36,206 bases of DNA from Chara braunii (taxonomy: Eukaryota > Streptophyta > Charophyceae > Charales > Characeae): positions 2,117,641 through 2,153,846 of the forward strand of contig BFEA01000044.1 of assembly GCA_003427395.1 (NCBI GenBank), written 5' to 3'. Below, piece after piece: positions 18,960 through 28,843 of this stretch. The notes under the pieces are model-generated. The model was given only the letters and a program-made list of their open reading frames with translations, was not told the origin of the DNA and made no database searches. Made by a program: the position numbers and the translations under genes. Within the stretch, counting starts at the first letter, position 1. The number at the start of each line of letters is the position of its first letter.

Positions 18960-19480
18960 TTGGGGTGTTGAATCTTTGTTGACCTGTGTGTGTGCAGGTC
19001 TCTGATTATCTATTGCATTTGAAGGAAGAGGTTCTACAGAAAGGACCAAAATTTTTGTTATCTCTCGATAACAGGTCGGTTGTTACCGATTCAACTTTTC
19101 CCCTTTGATTTGATACCCACCTCTAAAGTCAAACTCTGTGATCAGTAAAACTGTCACCTGTGGCCATTGCCTAAATGGTCCTACTAGTAGTCACTCTCAA
19201 GGGTCCTTTGAAGAAATGTGAGGGGGTTGGGCTTACGTCTCAGGAAAGATAAGGCCGTCATACATGGTTTGGGAAGTGAGGGACAAGGTCAATGGTTGAT
19301 GTTGACTCCGTTAGTGCATGGCATGTGAACTGTCTTTGCATTATTCTGTGCAGGTGTGTTTTACGTGTGATTTTGGATTGAACTGGACCTGGTCTGTTGA
19401 AGAGTCTCGGACACACAACACTTGTGAAAGTGGGAAGAGTTCTCGGCGGTAATACTTCCATATTCATCATATGTCCAACT
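18960..19480 (+). ncRNA. Locus 1 tail, shared with locus 2
   Basis: Homologous to 27020-27490. Conserved parts in order: GACCTG/CAGGTC hairpin (18981-19000), TGTTATC-TCTC-GATAACA (19056-19073), then AGGTCGGTTGT and GATTCAACT, with a local CGGT-TGTT-ACCG hairpin at 19077-19088. Then GGCCATT/AATGGTC (19162-19180), a GGTTGATGTTGACTCCGT block near 19292 and TTTTGGATTGAACTG near 19370. In locus 2 the first stem is GACTTG/CAGGTC, with a C-G pair replaced by T.G. No coding frame. The minus frame at 19258-19470 has no recognisable domain. Confidence 0.65.
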
Positions 19481-19629
19481 TAAACTTATATACTATTCTG
19501 ATGCTCAGCGAAGTCATAACCTGTTAAGAAAGATAGGACGTCATTTGGTAGAAAGATGGTTTGATTGATAATTGTCGAGAGAATAATACATTACGCAGTA
19601 GCGGAAATAGACGGCCTTTTATAAAGTCA

Positions 19630-20003
19630 CGGTATGACCTGAATATCTAACGGGTCAGTTCTAGGCGTCTTACCGCGCGTACCCCATTTTATGCTTTCGC
19701 GATCGAGCAAACACCCTCAGCCGACCTACCTCTACAAAGGCATGTAAAAGCCTTCGCATGTGGGCCGGTAGCTCAGCAGGGATACGCCTACCTGAGGGTG
19801 GTGACAGCCCCTCGGGTAGAGGTAAGTTGTACCTCGTGACGTCCCGACCTGCCGCAGGGCGTCGTGAGAAGTATAGCACGCGCACACGGTCGAAGTGGTG
19901 ATCGGTTCTTTTTTAGGAATACATCCTGCGTGACACGACCGTGTGGTTGAGCGCTCCCAGCGGGGTGCGGGACCGTCGCGCTCGACAACGAGAATCACAT
20001 AGA
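19630..20003 (+). repeat. Structured repeat family C, copy 1
   Basis: One of three diverged ~400-bp copies (others at 28200 and 33315). Shared blocks: GCGTACCCC or GTGTACCCC, an A-box-like TAGCTCAGCAGG (19769-19780, a perfect match to the Pol III A box), GGATACGCC, a hairpin with a GGTGACA loop, GAGGTAAGT, and a CTCGACA end. Here the hairpin is CTACC-T-GAGGG with CCCTC-G-GGTAG (19788-19819). In copy 2 the stems are CCACC/GGTGG and GGGAG/CTCCC. A second small stem GAGGT/ACCTC follows at 19819-19835. I see no B box. Minus-strand frames through it are shared only because the repeat is shared. Confidence 0.7.
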
Positions 20004-21050
20004 GGTCATTAGCACGCTGCACATTGATCTTTTATCTTTGCTACGGCGAGTGTGAACCCCCACTGCTGACGCATTTTCTCTATGACGCCCAGCAGGAGAT
20101 CCCTAGCATTCATCGGGCTTCACCCCCGTAACTAATGTTCAGGCGCAACGCAGTATGCATTGATGGTAAGCATTAACCAGGATCATTCACAACATGGGCA
20201 TCAGTGGCCTTGGTACCGCCTCATCCATTACACAGACGGTTGAGATGCTAGCCTCGTCCCCATTAAGGACTGGTCAGTACAAATAGAGCAAACACCATTT
20301 GACTGGAGTATAAGGTGTCTCAAATCAAGATTTATGTCCTCATAGATTAGAGGATCGTTTAGTCAAAGCTCTCCAGTTTATGAAGTGGGTTAGCCGCTTA
20401 CACTGCAGGGTGCCATTCAGAATTAGATAAATACCAACAACTCGTAAAACTCAGAGGATCACCCCAAGCACGCTTACCCTGAGCACAACCTCGGGCTTCG
20501 TACGGAGGTGATGCCACCCCGGAGTGGACCAGATTCTGTATGACATCCGACCTCGCCTTATCCATCGTGTTGAGCATTGTTTCTCATGAAACTGTATCAA
20601 GGCACACTGTAATTCACAACTCAAAACAGGTTCGGCCTGAGTACCGTCATCGGTGCGAATACCCTTGCAAGTGACAGAAAATAGGTTTGGTTTAATATTG
20701 AAGTATTCTGCACGAGGCGCGGCTACGTCTGTGGTTTACGTTAGGCTGAATGGTTGACAAGAGTGGAGAGTGTGTGGGCGCGTAGACTTAAGGCGCGCGT
20801 GATTTGTTTTTTATCTTTGATGACTGAAGAGCCGGCGTGGGCGCCGACCAATTTTTTTTATTTTTTATTAAACGAGGACTAAATAGATTTTTGTCGTTTA
20901 ACTGGTGCGCTTACCGGTGACTCGTACGTACGTACGGAGGACGGCATCGACAACAATGTGACTTCTGTAAATGTTTCGGTAGACCTGCGCGTCACGCAGC
21001 GTTAGTTTATTTGGGTATCCGACAAAGCTAGACCCAGCCTTGGATCCAGC
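20004..21050. other. No recognisable gene
   Basis: No coding frame, RNA gene or tandem repeat recognised. A degenerate relative of the TGTA hairpin (GAATACCCTTGCAAG) lies at about 20658. A short ACGT run is at 20923-20936. Confidence 0.4.
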
Positions 21051-22900
21051 ACTAGCAGTTACAGCATCAGATTATCATCAAAGAGATTCATGGATCGAGG
21101 TCGAGCGGCGACGACGTGAGGACATTGGAGTAGCGCGAAGGGACCGAGGGATTGAGGGTTTTGTGGGGCTATCCCCCTTGGATTGCCGTCGGCGGCGTAG
21201 AACAGTACTAGTGGGTTCTTTTTCCTCGACTCGTCATATGCTGACGATTAACATTTTCTAAATATTTTATCATTCACCGTCGTATTATCGTTTTACCTTA
21301 TGCGATGACATTAATTGACTTAGACGCGGCACTGGGTTTAGAGATCGTCACGGCGGCCGAGGACCTTGAAAGCGCGCATCTTTTGGTTGACCTACGGAGT
21401 TCTATGAGTTCGGGGTGCTGGTGGAATTCCTCGGCCTTGCCCGTCTTGAAACACAGACCGAAGGGCAATGCATGGAGGATGGTGGGGTCCGTGGTCGTGG
21501 TTGCCCTCGTTTCCCACTTGGAAAATGTCGGTGGCCTAAAGTAGAAAGGGGACGAGAAAGCAGTTTGAGGGTGGTAGGGGTCGTCGCGGAGCGCACAGTC
21601 TGTCACCCGCCGTTTGCCGTGGGAGGTTTAGGTGTGAGTACGCTCGTTGGGGCTCGACAGATGGCGGACCATGCTCGGGCGTACTGGCCCGACAGCGGTC
21701 CAGAGCGCTGTCGGGAGACCTCAGCGGCGTCGTGGCAAGCTGCGGATCACGGGGAGCCATTTTTCACCCGGGCCCCCAACATTTTTTATGTGAATATTGG
21801 CGACCAACAGGTCCCACGTTGCAGGACCCACAATAGGTCCGCGCCCCTAGCTTTGTCCAATGCTAGGAGAATGCGTGAGTGTGCCTACCAGGCCGTAGGA
21901 ATGGGACTCCTCGTAGAGATCCGCAGCAGTACTGCTGCACAGCGGTCAGAGGCTGATATTGGGGCGGAAGGCTAATCGGCCCGTCTAGTGGCGGAAGTTT
22001 CCCCCGTCGTCCTTCGCAGAAGCAGCCCGGAGGCAGTGAGCAGGTATGCGGCTTGGCTGTGTGACCAAGTGCTATGCCAATGGTGATAACAGGCCTGAAC
22101 GAAGGCGACGAACGGGCTGGCGGACCGTTGTTGAGAAGAGCAAGAGACAGCGGGTGCTAAGCAATCCGGGTGAGGTAAGGTAGCGAGCGGGCAACAGGGT
22201 GGCTGGCAGAAGGGAGCCCGAAGGCACAAAAAGGAAGGATGAACCCTGGCGCTGAATCGCGCCAGGTGCATACGGGTCGGGAACGAGGCGGAGTCGGCGG
22301 AGGAGTCGGAGTACGCTCGTTGACGGGTCTTAGTGCTCATGACCACCGTCCGACTGTCCATATCGACCGGCAACGGGCGGTGGCTCCCGGGCTAGCGCAT
22401 GGCTGGGCGCGAGGAGCAAGCCGAGCGGAGAGACAACGGGCCGAGGCAGTGGAGGCAAGGCCAGAAAAAGAAAGAAAATAATCTGGGAGTGAAGTGGGGC
22501 CAGGTGCACGCAAAGAAGTAGCGAGCGGAGGTGGCGAAGCAACAGGCGCTGTCGGGTTGTAGGAGGGAGCGGACTGAAAGCAAGGAGGAGCGGGCGGTCG
22601 GAGCAAAGTGCGAACGTATTGAAATGCGAACAGACCTGGACGGTATACAGCGTCAGGTGCACTTAGCAATGAGATGGCATAGAGCAGGCGCAGTGGCAGG
22701 AAGAAAAAACGATGGCATGGTTGTTTCGTCGTGGATTGGGGCGGAAAGAGGTACTAGCAAGAAGTTCTTGAGTCGGGCGAGAAGAGAGTTATGTCGAAAA
22801 TGCTGTGCGCGGAGATATGGCAGAGGGAGGAAACGGAGAAGAAGAAACAGATGTGTTTTGCCCATTTCTAGGCGGAATCAAGCAGGGAAGGATCCGGATA
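21051..22900. other. GC-rich region, no convincing gene
   Basis: The best frame is a plus frame at 21415-21975 (186 codons, Arg/Gly-rich, no domain recognised), and overlapping frames in other phases look equally likely, as expected of GC-rich DNA. A ten-pair perfect hairpin CCCGACAGCG/CGCTGTCGGG lies at 21688-21715. A perfect 16-bp palindrome lies at 21923-21938. CCACCGTCCG/CGGGCGGTGG (one T.G) pair at 22343-22383. GAGTACGCTCGTTG occurs at about 21636 and 22309. YCAGGTGCA recurs near 22260, 22500 and 22653, suggesting diverged duplication. Confidence 0.45.
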
Positions 22901-23031
22901 GGGGGTGTTCGGGGTAGGCGACCCCGAAACTGAAGTTAGTTTTAGTAGATGGTTAGTAGATATGGTGATAGAAGGAAGGAAGACTGCGTGAGAGATGGGG
23001 GAAAGAGAAGTGAGGGAAAGGAAGTGTGAAT

Positions 23032-23240
23032 CCCTCCCGTTTCTTGATGAAAACGTGCGGGGGAGGTTTCGTTTCGGGGGCTTAAAGGCGTCACGAATCG
23101 GATGGTGAGGTTGGAGAGTGTAGTAAGGTGGTAGATTTGGGGCTACGTGGGCTATAGGCTGCGCGGTGGTGTCGGGGCGACGATGGATATGGCGGAGTAT
23201 GTAATAGAGATATCACTCATTTCTTAACGAAATCGAGTGA
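23032..23240 (+). ncRNA. Two related hairpins with covarying stems
   Basis: Hairpin 1 (about 23033-23066): outer CCTCC/GGGAGG-type stem, inner CGTTTC/GAAAACG with one bulged A, loop TTGAT. Hairpin 2 (23213-23240): TCACTC/GAGTGA outside, inner ATTTC/GAAAT, loop TTAAC, with one bulged C. The apex TTTC-TTRAY-GAAA is shared while the lower stems differ in sequence and still pair. Confidence 0.55.
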
Positions 23241-23456
23241 AAGAGAGTGTTAGGTAGAGGTTTTAGCTTCAGGCGAGTTCAATGATGAGTTTAGTTTTAG
23301 GAAAAAAATAGAGTGCGGGGAGTTAGAAAGGGAGTTAGATAGAAAGGAGCGGGAGATAATGTACCTGACTCGATTATCGAAAAAAAGGGGGAGTGAGGAG
23401 TTCAATGTATGGCGGGTTCAAGAGAGGAAGAGAGAGTCGAAGAACATACCTGAGCG

Positions 23457-23487
23457 TGAATCTTCCCGTGTGTCGGTGGAAGATTCA
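23457..23487 (+). other. 10-bp perfect hairpin
   Basis: TGAATCTTCC pairs perfectly with GGAAGATTCA around an 11-base loop. Its 5' arm, GTGAATCTTCCCGT, resembles the 5' side of the hairpin at 23027 (GTGAATCCCTCCCGT), so it may be a third relative. Confidence 0.6.
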
Positions 23488-23489
23488 TC

Positions 23490-24515
23490 CTTGATTTAGC
23501 TAAACAAGGGCGGGACAGTTAGCAGCACAGTCCCACTTGCCATCACGATGTCCTTATGCAGATCGCCAAGGCCATTGTGTTCGAGTTGCTGCTCGTCGTA
23601 ATGTTTATGTTCGCCATGCTTATCTTCGACTCAGCTGCTACTCACGACAACCATCTTGCTAGTCCACTTGTATTCTTGAACCGATTCTGGCCATAGAAAT
23701 GGCCGAAGGTATTCACGTGACTGGAAACCATACGGAGGCGGGGGCCACTCGGTTCGGGATGTCTGGATTGCCTGGAAGTGATGACGGAGGCCTGTCGGAG
23801 TGATTCCCTGGCTCAGCAGATGGAGGGAACCGACGACCTGCGAGAGACGATGGTGACGTGAGTTGGTCATGAGGTGTGGTGCCCCGTGTTGGGTGTATGG
23901 ACATCCTCGTTTGTGCCCCGCCGTTGCCCTGCTGTCTGTGTCCCGTTCGCTTTTTTAGAGGGTCCTTGCACGTTGGTATGCTCACTGGCCGGTGTGCCGC
24001 CCGCCCCATCAGCAAGAGTGGTGGGCGCTCATTCCTGGTGGAGGCAACGACCTGCACGAGCTGAAATTCTTACTGGCTCGGAGTTGCTAGTGATGTCGAC
24101 CGGCTGCTGTGGTAGTCAGCTGTATTATAGGCCTACCTGCGGACTGATGGGTGCGCACGGGAAGGAAGCGGCGAAGTAGCAGTACAGGCTCCCACCTACC
24201 AGTTGTGCACTACCCGCCCAGCCAATAGCGATGAAGCAACATCAGGGGCGAATTAGTAAAAGCAACGGTTGACAAGGGTGTGCGGTGTTTCGCTGTTGCG
24301 AACAGTATTTGAGCGGCGAAGCGTCAACTCGGACTTTACTGTTGTTGCAACAGGTGCTGCACTTACTGCTAAGTCTGGGCCCTATGCGCTTGATGCAGAA
24401 TACTACCGCTGCATCTGGCCGTGGCTGGCAGTGTATACTGGCTGATCAGTGAATCATACAGCCTGTTGAGCTGGGGAGACTTACCTGCTGGCATGGTGTT
24501 GGCTGCTACTGGCCG
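23490..24515. other. No recognisable gene
   Basis: No convincing coding frame or RNA. GGGAC/GTCCC pair at about 23512-23535. Overlapping frames of 60-114 codons on both strands show no domain. Confidence 0.4.
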
Positions 24516-24750
24516 CTACGAACGATTGTTGCGTTTGTGGGTTGTGCACAGACCGCTGCTGCGCACTGCGCGCAAACTGTTGCTGCGGACTGGGCACAAA
24601 CTGCCTTTGTTGACTATGTGTGAACGGTTGCTAACTGTTGGGTGTAGTACCATCGCCTGCTGCTGGCCGCACGAACTACTGCTGTGTACCGTGCATGAGT
24701 TGTTGCCTATTGTTGACTGCGGCATACCACTGCACCCTGCCGCGGACTAT
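24516..24750 (+). repeat. Imperfect ~27-bp tandem repeat
   Basis: Diverged units around CTGYTGCGNACTG and CRCAAACTG, clearest at 24548-24610 and decaying toward 24750. The plus frame reads as an imperfect nine-residue Leu-Leu-Arg-Thr-type repeat, a by-product of the DNA repeat. Confidence 0.6.
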
Positions 24751-25004
24751 TACTGCGAGTTGGGGGTTCGTCGGGAGAGTTGGGGTTCACCAGTTTGACT
24801 TTGGAATGACCAAGCGGTTGTTACTTGGTCGCCACTCCGGGGCCCTCAGGCGAGTGAAGGATCAAGGTCCTCTCCTAGGAGTTGAGTCAGTCTCCTTTTT
24901 ATATCTCGAGAGTCTGAAACCCCTATCTTCTGCCTTTCTTACTCTAAGTCTAATCCGGTTCTGAGAGGAAGGCGGCAGGCGGGATTACAACCCGTAGGAC
25001 CGCA

Positions 25005-25028
25005 GGAAGGCTCTGTGGGGAGTCATCC
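25005..25028 (+). ncRNA. Locus 2 hairpin before the head
   Basis: GGAAGGCTC pairs with GAGTCATCC around TGTGGG (eight pairs and one A.A mismatch). Its counterpart in locus 1 is 17787-17810, where one T-A pair is T.G. There it lies after the array, not before the head, so module order differs between the loci. Confidence 0.6.
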
Positions 25029-25032
25029 CACC

Positions 25033-25091
25033 GATTGCGGGAGCTCTCCCGGAACCTAGGCGAGGTTCCGGAGGCAGGGAACCATCAGGTA
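25033..25091 (+). ncRNA. Locus 2 head with covarying hairpin
   Basis: Same block as 16544-16602: GATTGCGGGAGCTCT, a hairpin CCGGAACCT/AGGTTCCGG (25049-25071, loop AGGCG), then AGGGAAC.AT.AGGTA. The stem is nine perfect pairs here. Four pairs are replaced on both sides relative to locus 1. CATCAGGTAAAC at the end resembles a splice donor. Confidence 0.7.
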
Positions 25092-25340
25092 AACTATCTC
25101 TATCTGTATAACCCACTATACCCATGTTTGCCTATTCCCCCTGTAGTTTGATTGGCGTATGCATGCCTGTCCCTAAGATTTTTTGTTTTCTTTTCAGAAA
25201 ATATCCTAACTAAGTAAAGGAACGCATGTAATATGTCAGTTTCAGTTTCATTGTTTGATTGAAAGCAGATTGTGGGGTTGCATCAGGGGGAAGGGTGAGA
25301 GAAAGGCAGTATTGTATGAAGTTTGACTGGGTCAACTAAA

Positions 25341-26003
25341 GGCTGGACCAGTTCCATAAGTTTTTGAAGGCTTAGTGCTATGTTTTATTTTGAGTTGCCT
25401 GGAGGACCAGACATGTTCCATAAGCTTGGGTTGCTCTGACTTGTGAGGGCTGAATGTGAATGACTTTTCAGGAGCCAGTCAAATCCATAAGTTTGGGTAG
25501 TCTGGCGGCCTTGTTTACTTTGGGTTTCAGTCTTTTTTTTTTTGCCTTGGCTTTGAGAGAAACGAATCAGGCTGAGGACCAAGACATGTTCCATAAGTTT
25601 GGGTGGTCTTGGTCCAACGCCTCATACATGCTGGAACCAGAAGGTTATAACTTGGCTATACTCTAGTATTATTTTATCTATGAACATGCTAGTCAGACAG
25701 GGTTTCATAAGTTTGGGTGGTCTGACTATAGCTTATCACAAACTGGAGAGAGTATAAATTAAGAATAAACTTGTGGTACGAAGGGGCAGACTGAGTCTTG
25801 AGCTGAAGATGATCGACTCAGTTATATGCTACCTCAAAAGACTAAGTACAGACAATTATATAAATTTTGAATACTTAAACAGTTCAGGGCGGCTAGGGTG
25901 GCCTAGTCACATGTCCAAAGAAGAGAGAAGTTGTTCTGCACTGTGTTTGTGTATACTCTATGGCTGAGCTAGACATGTTCCATAAGTTTGGGTGGTCTAA
26001 CTT
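25341..26003 (+). ncRNA. Array of CCATAAGTTTGGG-loop hairpins
   Basis: Six copies of a motif near TTCCATAAGTTTGGGTG, at about 25354, 25418, 25485, 25591, 25705 and 25980. Flanking arms pair: GGACCAAGAC/GTCTTGGTCC (ten perfect pairs, 25576-25615), TAGTCAGAC/GTCTGACTA (nine, 25690-25728), GCCAGTC/GTCTGGC (six of seven, 25475-25506), GAGCTAGAC/GTCTAACTT (eight of nine, 25966-26003). Copy 2 keeps only CAGA/TCTG, and copy 1 is degraded. The loop is conserved while the stems differ and remain complementary. Spacing is irregular (64-275 bases). No coding frame. Confidence 0.8.
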
Positions 26004-26289
26004 TATGCCCTATATAAGCTGGGTATAAAGGGGTAAATCATTGAAAGATTATGAACTATTGTTTGTTAAAATAACTTTGGGGATGGTGAGAGTACTTACC
26101 TTTGTGGTTTGGCCTGCATGTGACTGAGTGAGGCCACTACGTAGTCTAAGTTTCAGTTTGATAGTTAGTTGCTTTAGTTGCTCGCCACGTGTTAGAGTCA
26201 TAGGAGTTAGTTTCAATTCCTGCATTTTATGAGTTAAGTTTATTTTACTTAGATCAATTTCTGCATTTTCTGGGATTTTTCGTTATACT

Positions 26290-26910
26290 TGGCCTTGTAT
26301 AAATCTTGATAAGTCACTTTCTCTACGGGAAGCGCTGCCGAAATTTCTACAAAACCAAAGAGTCAGCCAGATTTTGTATTTTTCAGGGTTCAGTTTTTCT
26401 GACATTTTGGCTTAGTAAAAATTTGGAACACCTCATTTTCTAAATGGAGTGCTGCCCAAATTTTCGCTAATTCAGGGAGTTAGACAAAATTAGACCTTGA
26501 AAAGCCAAAGTCACTTTATATTATGAACTTAGCTTTATACAAATCTTGGAATAACACTTTCTCTACGGAAAGCGTGCCGAAATTTCTACAAATCTAAGGA
26601 GTTAGTTAAATTTTGTCTTAGTTGAACTCAGATTTTATGTTTGAGTTCATATTTGACTTACTATAAATCTGGAAAGTCTCATTTTCCAAAGGGAGTGTTG
26701 TCGAAATGTTTGCTAATTTAGGGAGTTAGATAAAATTTGACTTTGGAAAGTCAAAGACTATTTCTGTGTTTATATTCGGGATGATATAAATTATGAAAAT
26801 ATATTTTTCCTATGGGAAGCGCTGCTGAAATTTTCTTAGTTTCAAGGAGTTAGATTATATTTTAACAGGTGACAATTTTGACAATCCACTCTTTACAGAG
26901 GAGATTCTGC
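26290..26910 (+). ncRNA. Higher-order hairpin array, ~246-bp dimer
   Basis: Six units with an AAATCT-like lead, a short hairpin, CGCTGCCGAAATTT-like sequence and GGAGTTAG. Units 1 and 3 resemble each other, as do 2 and 4, giving a dimer period near 246. Hairpins: CTTTC/GGAAG (26317-26332), CATTTT/GGAGTG (26434-26451), CTTTC/GAAAG (26557-26572), CATTTTCC/GGGAGTG (26680-26697), TTTCC/GGAAG (26806-26819), CTCTTT/GAGGAG (26889-26903). Wobbles are T (5') with G (3'), again favouring plus-strand RNA. Confidence 0.7.
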
Positions 26911-27019
26911 CAAAGGTCTACCTTTCTTTGACACTTGCTTAGAGGTAGACTTAGGTATAGTTAAATAGGATAATTTGAGTGAGATTGTGATATGGGGATT
27001 ATTCTCCATAGACTTATAG

Positions 27020-27490
27020 ATTTAGCTTGGGGATTGACTTGTCTTGTGTTACAGGTCTTCTTGATAGATTGATTCAGGATTTGGGCTAAGATTCAACTTG
27101 ATCCTACAGGGATCATCTTCTGTTATCACTGATAACAGGTCGGTTGTCGATTCGTCGGTTTACGATTCAACTCCAATCCACCCCTGCCACTCAGCCTTAC
27201 GGCTTTAGCCTTGGGATTTGAACTGTTTTGTTGTGTTTTCACCCGGACCTTATTTGAATGGTCATTTAAAGAAAAGTACTGAGTATTTTATTTTGGGAGT
27301 TGCACAAGAGTGAGGCTTGTATGGCTAAAAGCAAGGGGTGTGAGTGCAGAGGATGGTTGAAGTTGACCCCGTGTAGTGTATGGACTTTTGGTTGAATCTT
27401 TGATGTGATTGTAGATATGTTTGGTGATTCGGACTTTGGATTTGACTGTCAGCTCTCACATGCATATATATATGGCTGAGAGAAGGCTCA
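27020..27490 (+). ncRNA. Locus 2 tail, shared with locus 1
   Basis: Counterpart of 18960-19480: GACTTG/CAGGTC (27036-27057), TGTTATC-ACT-GATAACA (27121-27137), AGGTCGGTTGTCGATTC, GGACC.TT/AATGGTC, a GGTTGAAGTTGACCCCGT block near 27355 and GGACTTTGGATTTGACTG near 27430. No coding frame. Confidence 0.65.
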
Positions 27491-27540
27491 CTGTGACTGT
27501 GAGAAGTGATCGTCCAATATTAATAACCCTTATATTTATG

Positions 27541-27566
27541 TGATATATATATATATATATATATAT
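27541..27566. repeat. (AT)n microsatellite
   Basis: Uninterrupted AT dinucleotides just outside the locus 2 tail. Confidence 0.97.
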
Positions 27567-28199
27567 GTCTTGAGTGTTTCGCGCGACCTACTGAGATCAT
27601 ATGTAAGGGTTAAACAGATCGTGTGTTTGAGAGAAGAGGGAGATCCTCTTTTATCCTTTGTTTTTTAGAGATTTTTATAGTTGGACTTTGTAGTCCGTGG
27701 CAGCCGTCAAAGTCAAACCCCTCCACTTCTCTCCAGGTCCTAGATGATGGAGCTGGTCTCCAGGGCGATAAGAGACGATTGTCACCACAAGTATGAACCT
27801 GTGTACCACCCACTCTTCGCAGGGTGCAGAAGAGGGTGTGGCTCTCAACTGCACTTGGCGGTTGTCCAGCGTCGAGAGATTAACCCTCAAGGCTCGTGTC
27901 AGCCGACACTTGAGTGTCACATGCGACCCTCGAGATTAACGAGGTTATCATGAGTATGGGTACTACATAGTATGTCATCATTGTGATTGCTTGCGTACAC
28001 TTGCATTGCGAATCGATATGAGTTAGCCCTGCGTCCGCGTGATTTTATATTAAGTTTCGCGCGAGACACCTATTCGATTCCCGCATCGGAAAGTTATGGG
28101 ATGGCTACTAAGGGACTAGGAGTGTTGTCACGTTGTTTGTTCTGTGTCGTTTCGTATATATGTACGTATGTGTGCATGTGTGTTTTTACTTTTGTGTTC

Positions 28200-28667
28200 T
28201 TATAGTGGTGTGCGTGTGGCGTGTGGGATGCGTCCTACTCGACCGGCGACGAGTCACGCTTGGGATCTCAGCCCCCCAAGATGTCGGTTCGCGTGCGGGT
28301 CCGATAGAGGCGTAGTACCGCGTGTACCCCCTATGCTACAGCGAACGAAAAACGCCCTCGGTTGGTCCACCTCTGCGACTGCAACTGATCAGCTTTCGTA
28401 CTGTGTACTGGTAGCTCGGCGGGGATACGCCCACCGAAGGGAGGTGACAACTCCCGTAAGGTGGAGGTAAGTCGTGCCTCGCGTATGCCATATCCTATCG
28501 TAGGGGCTCGCGAGAGGTATGGCTGGCGCACTCGGTCGGAGCGGCCTGCGGAAGCTCCATATGCATTTGTGACGAGGATTAAAACCAACTCCTTTGTGAC
28601 GCGGCCGGGAGGGTCCCGCGCTGCCCTGTGTGGTGTCGGACCGATGCGCTCGACACCGCTCCATTTA
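28200..28667 (+). repeat. Structured repeat family C, copy 2
   Basis: The closest relative is copy 3 at 33315. Contains GTGGGATGCGTCCTA, CAGCCCCCCAA, TACCCCCTATGC, the A-box-like TAGCTCGGCGGG (28412-28423, one mismatch), a hairpin CCACC/GGTGG plus GGGAG/CTCCC with a GTGACAA loop (28431-28464), GGAGGTAAGT, CTCGCGAGAGGTATGGCTGGC and ACGCGGCCGGGA. The 146-codon minus frame across it is not preserved in copies 1 and 3. Confidence 0.75.
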
Positions 28668-28743
28668 TCACAGTACGGGTATTTCGTTCGTTCTCTGATG
28701 ACAAAGTTATCTCTACTCAGAAAGGAAAGTAGGGTATTACTTT

Positions 28744-28840
28744 GGAACCACTCAAAGAGGTGCACGAGCAATTGCTAAATTTAGGACAAATAAACCCGAC
28801 TGGATCGTTAAAGGACGGTTCGTATAATCAGATCGAGGTT
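28744..28840 (+). pseudogene. Possible Ty3/gypsy reverse transcriptase scrap
   Basis: Read on the plus strand this gives LKEVHEQLLNLGQINPT, then KDGS. This resembles the start of the Ty3/gypsy reverse transcriptase palm (a leucine-rich helix, G.I.PS and then KKDGS), with the segment between missing. It is about 30 residues with nothing recognisable on either side, and is followed by a short tandem duplication. The resemblance is weak. Confidence 0.25.
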
Positions 28841-28843
28841 AGA

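Noticed and set aside
28331-28771. 146-codon minus frame shared in part with copies at 19.7 and 33.6 kb
   Set aside because: Shared because repeat family C is shared; frames are broken differently in each copy, and substitutions follow the hairpin stems, not codons.
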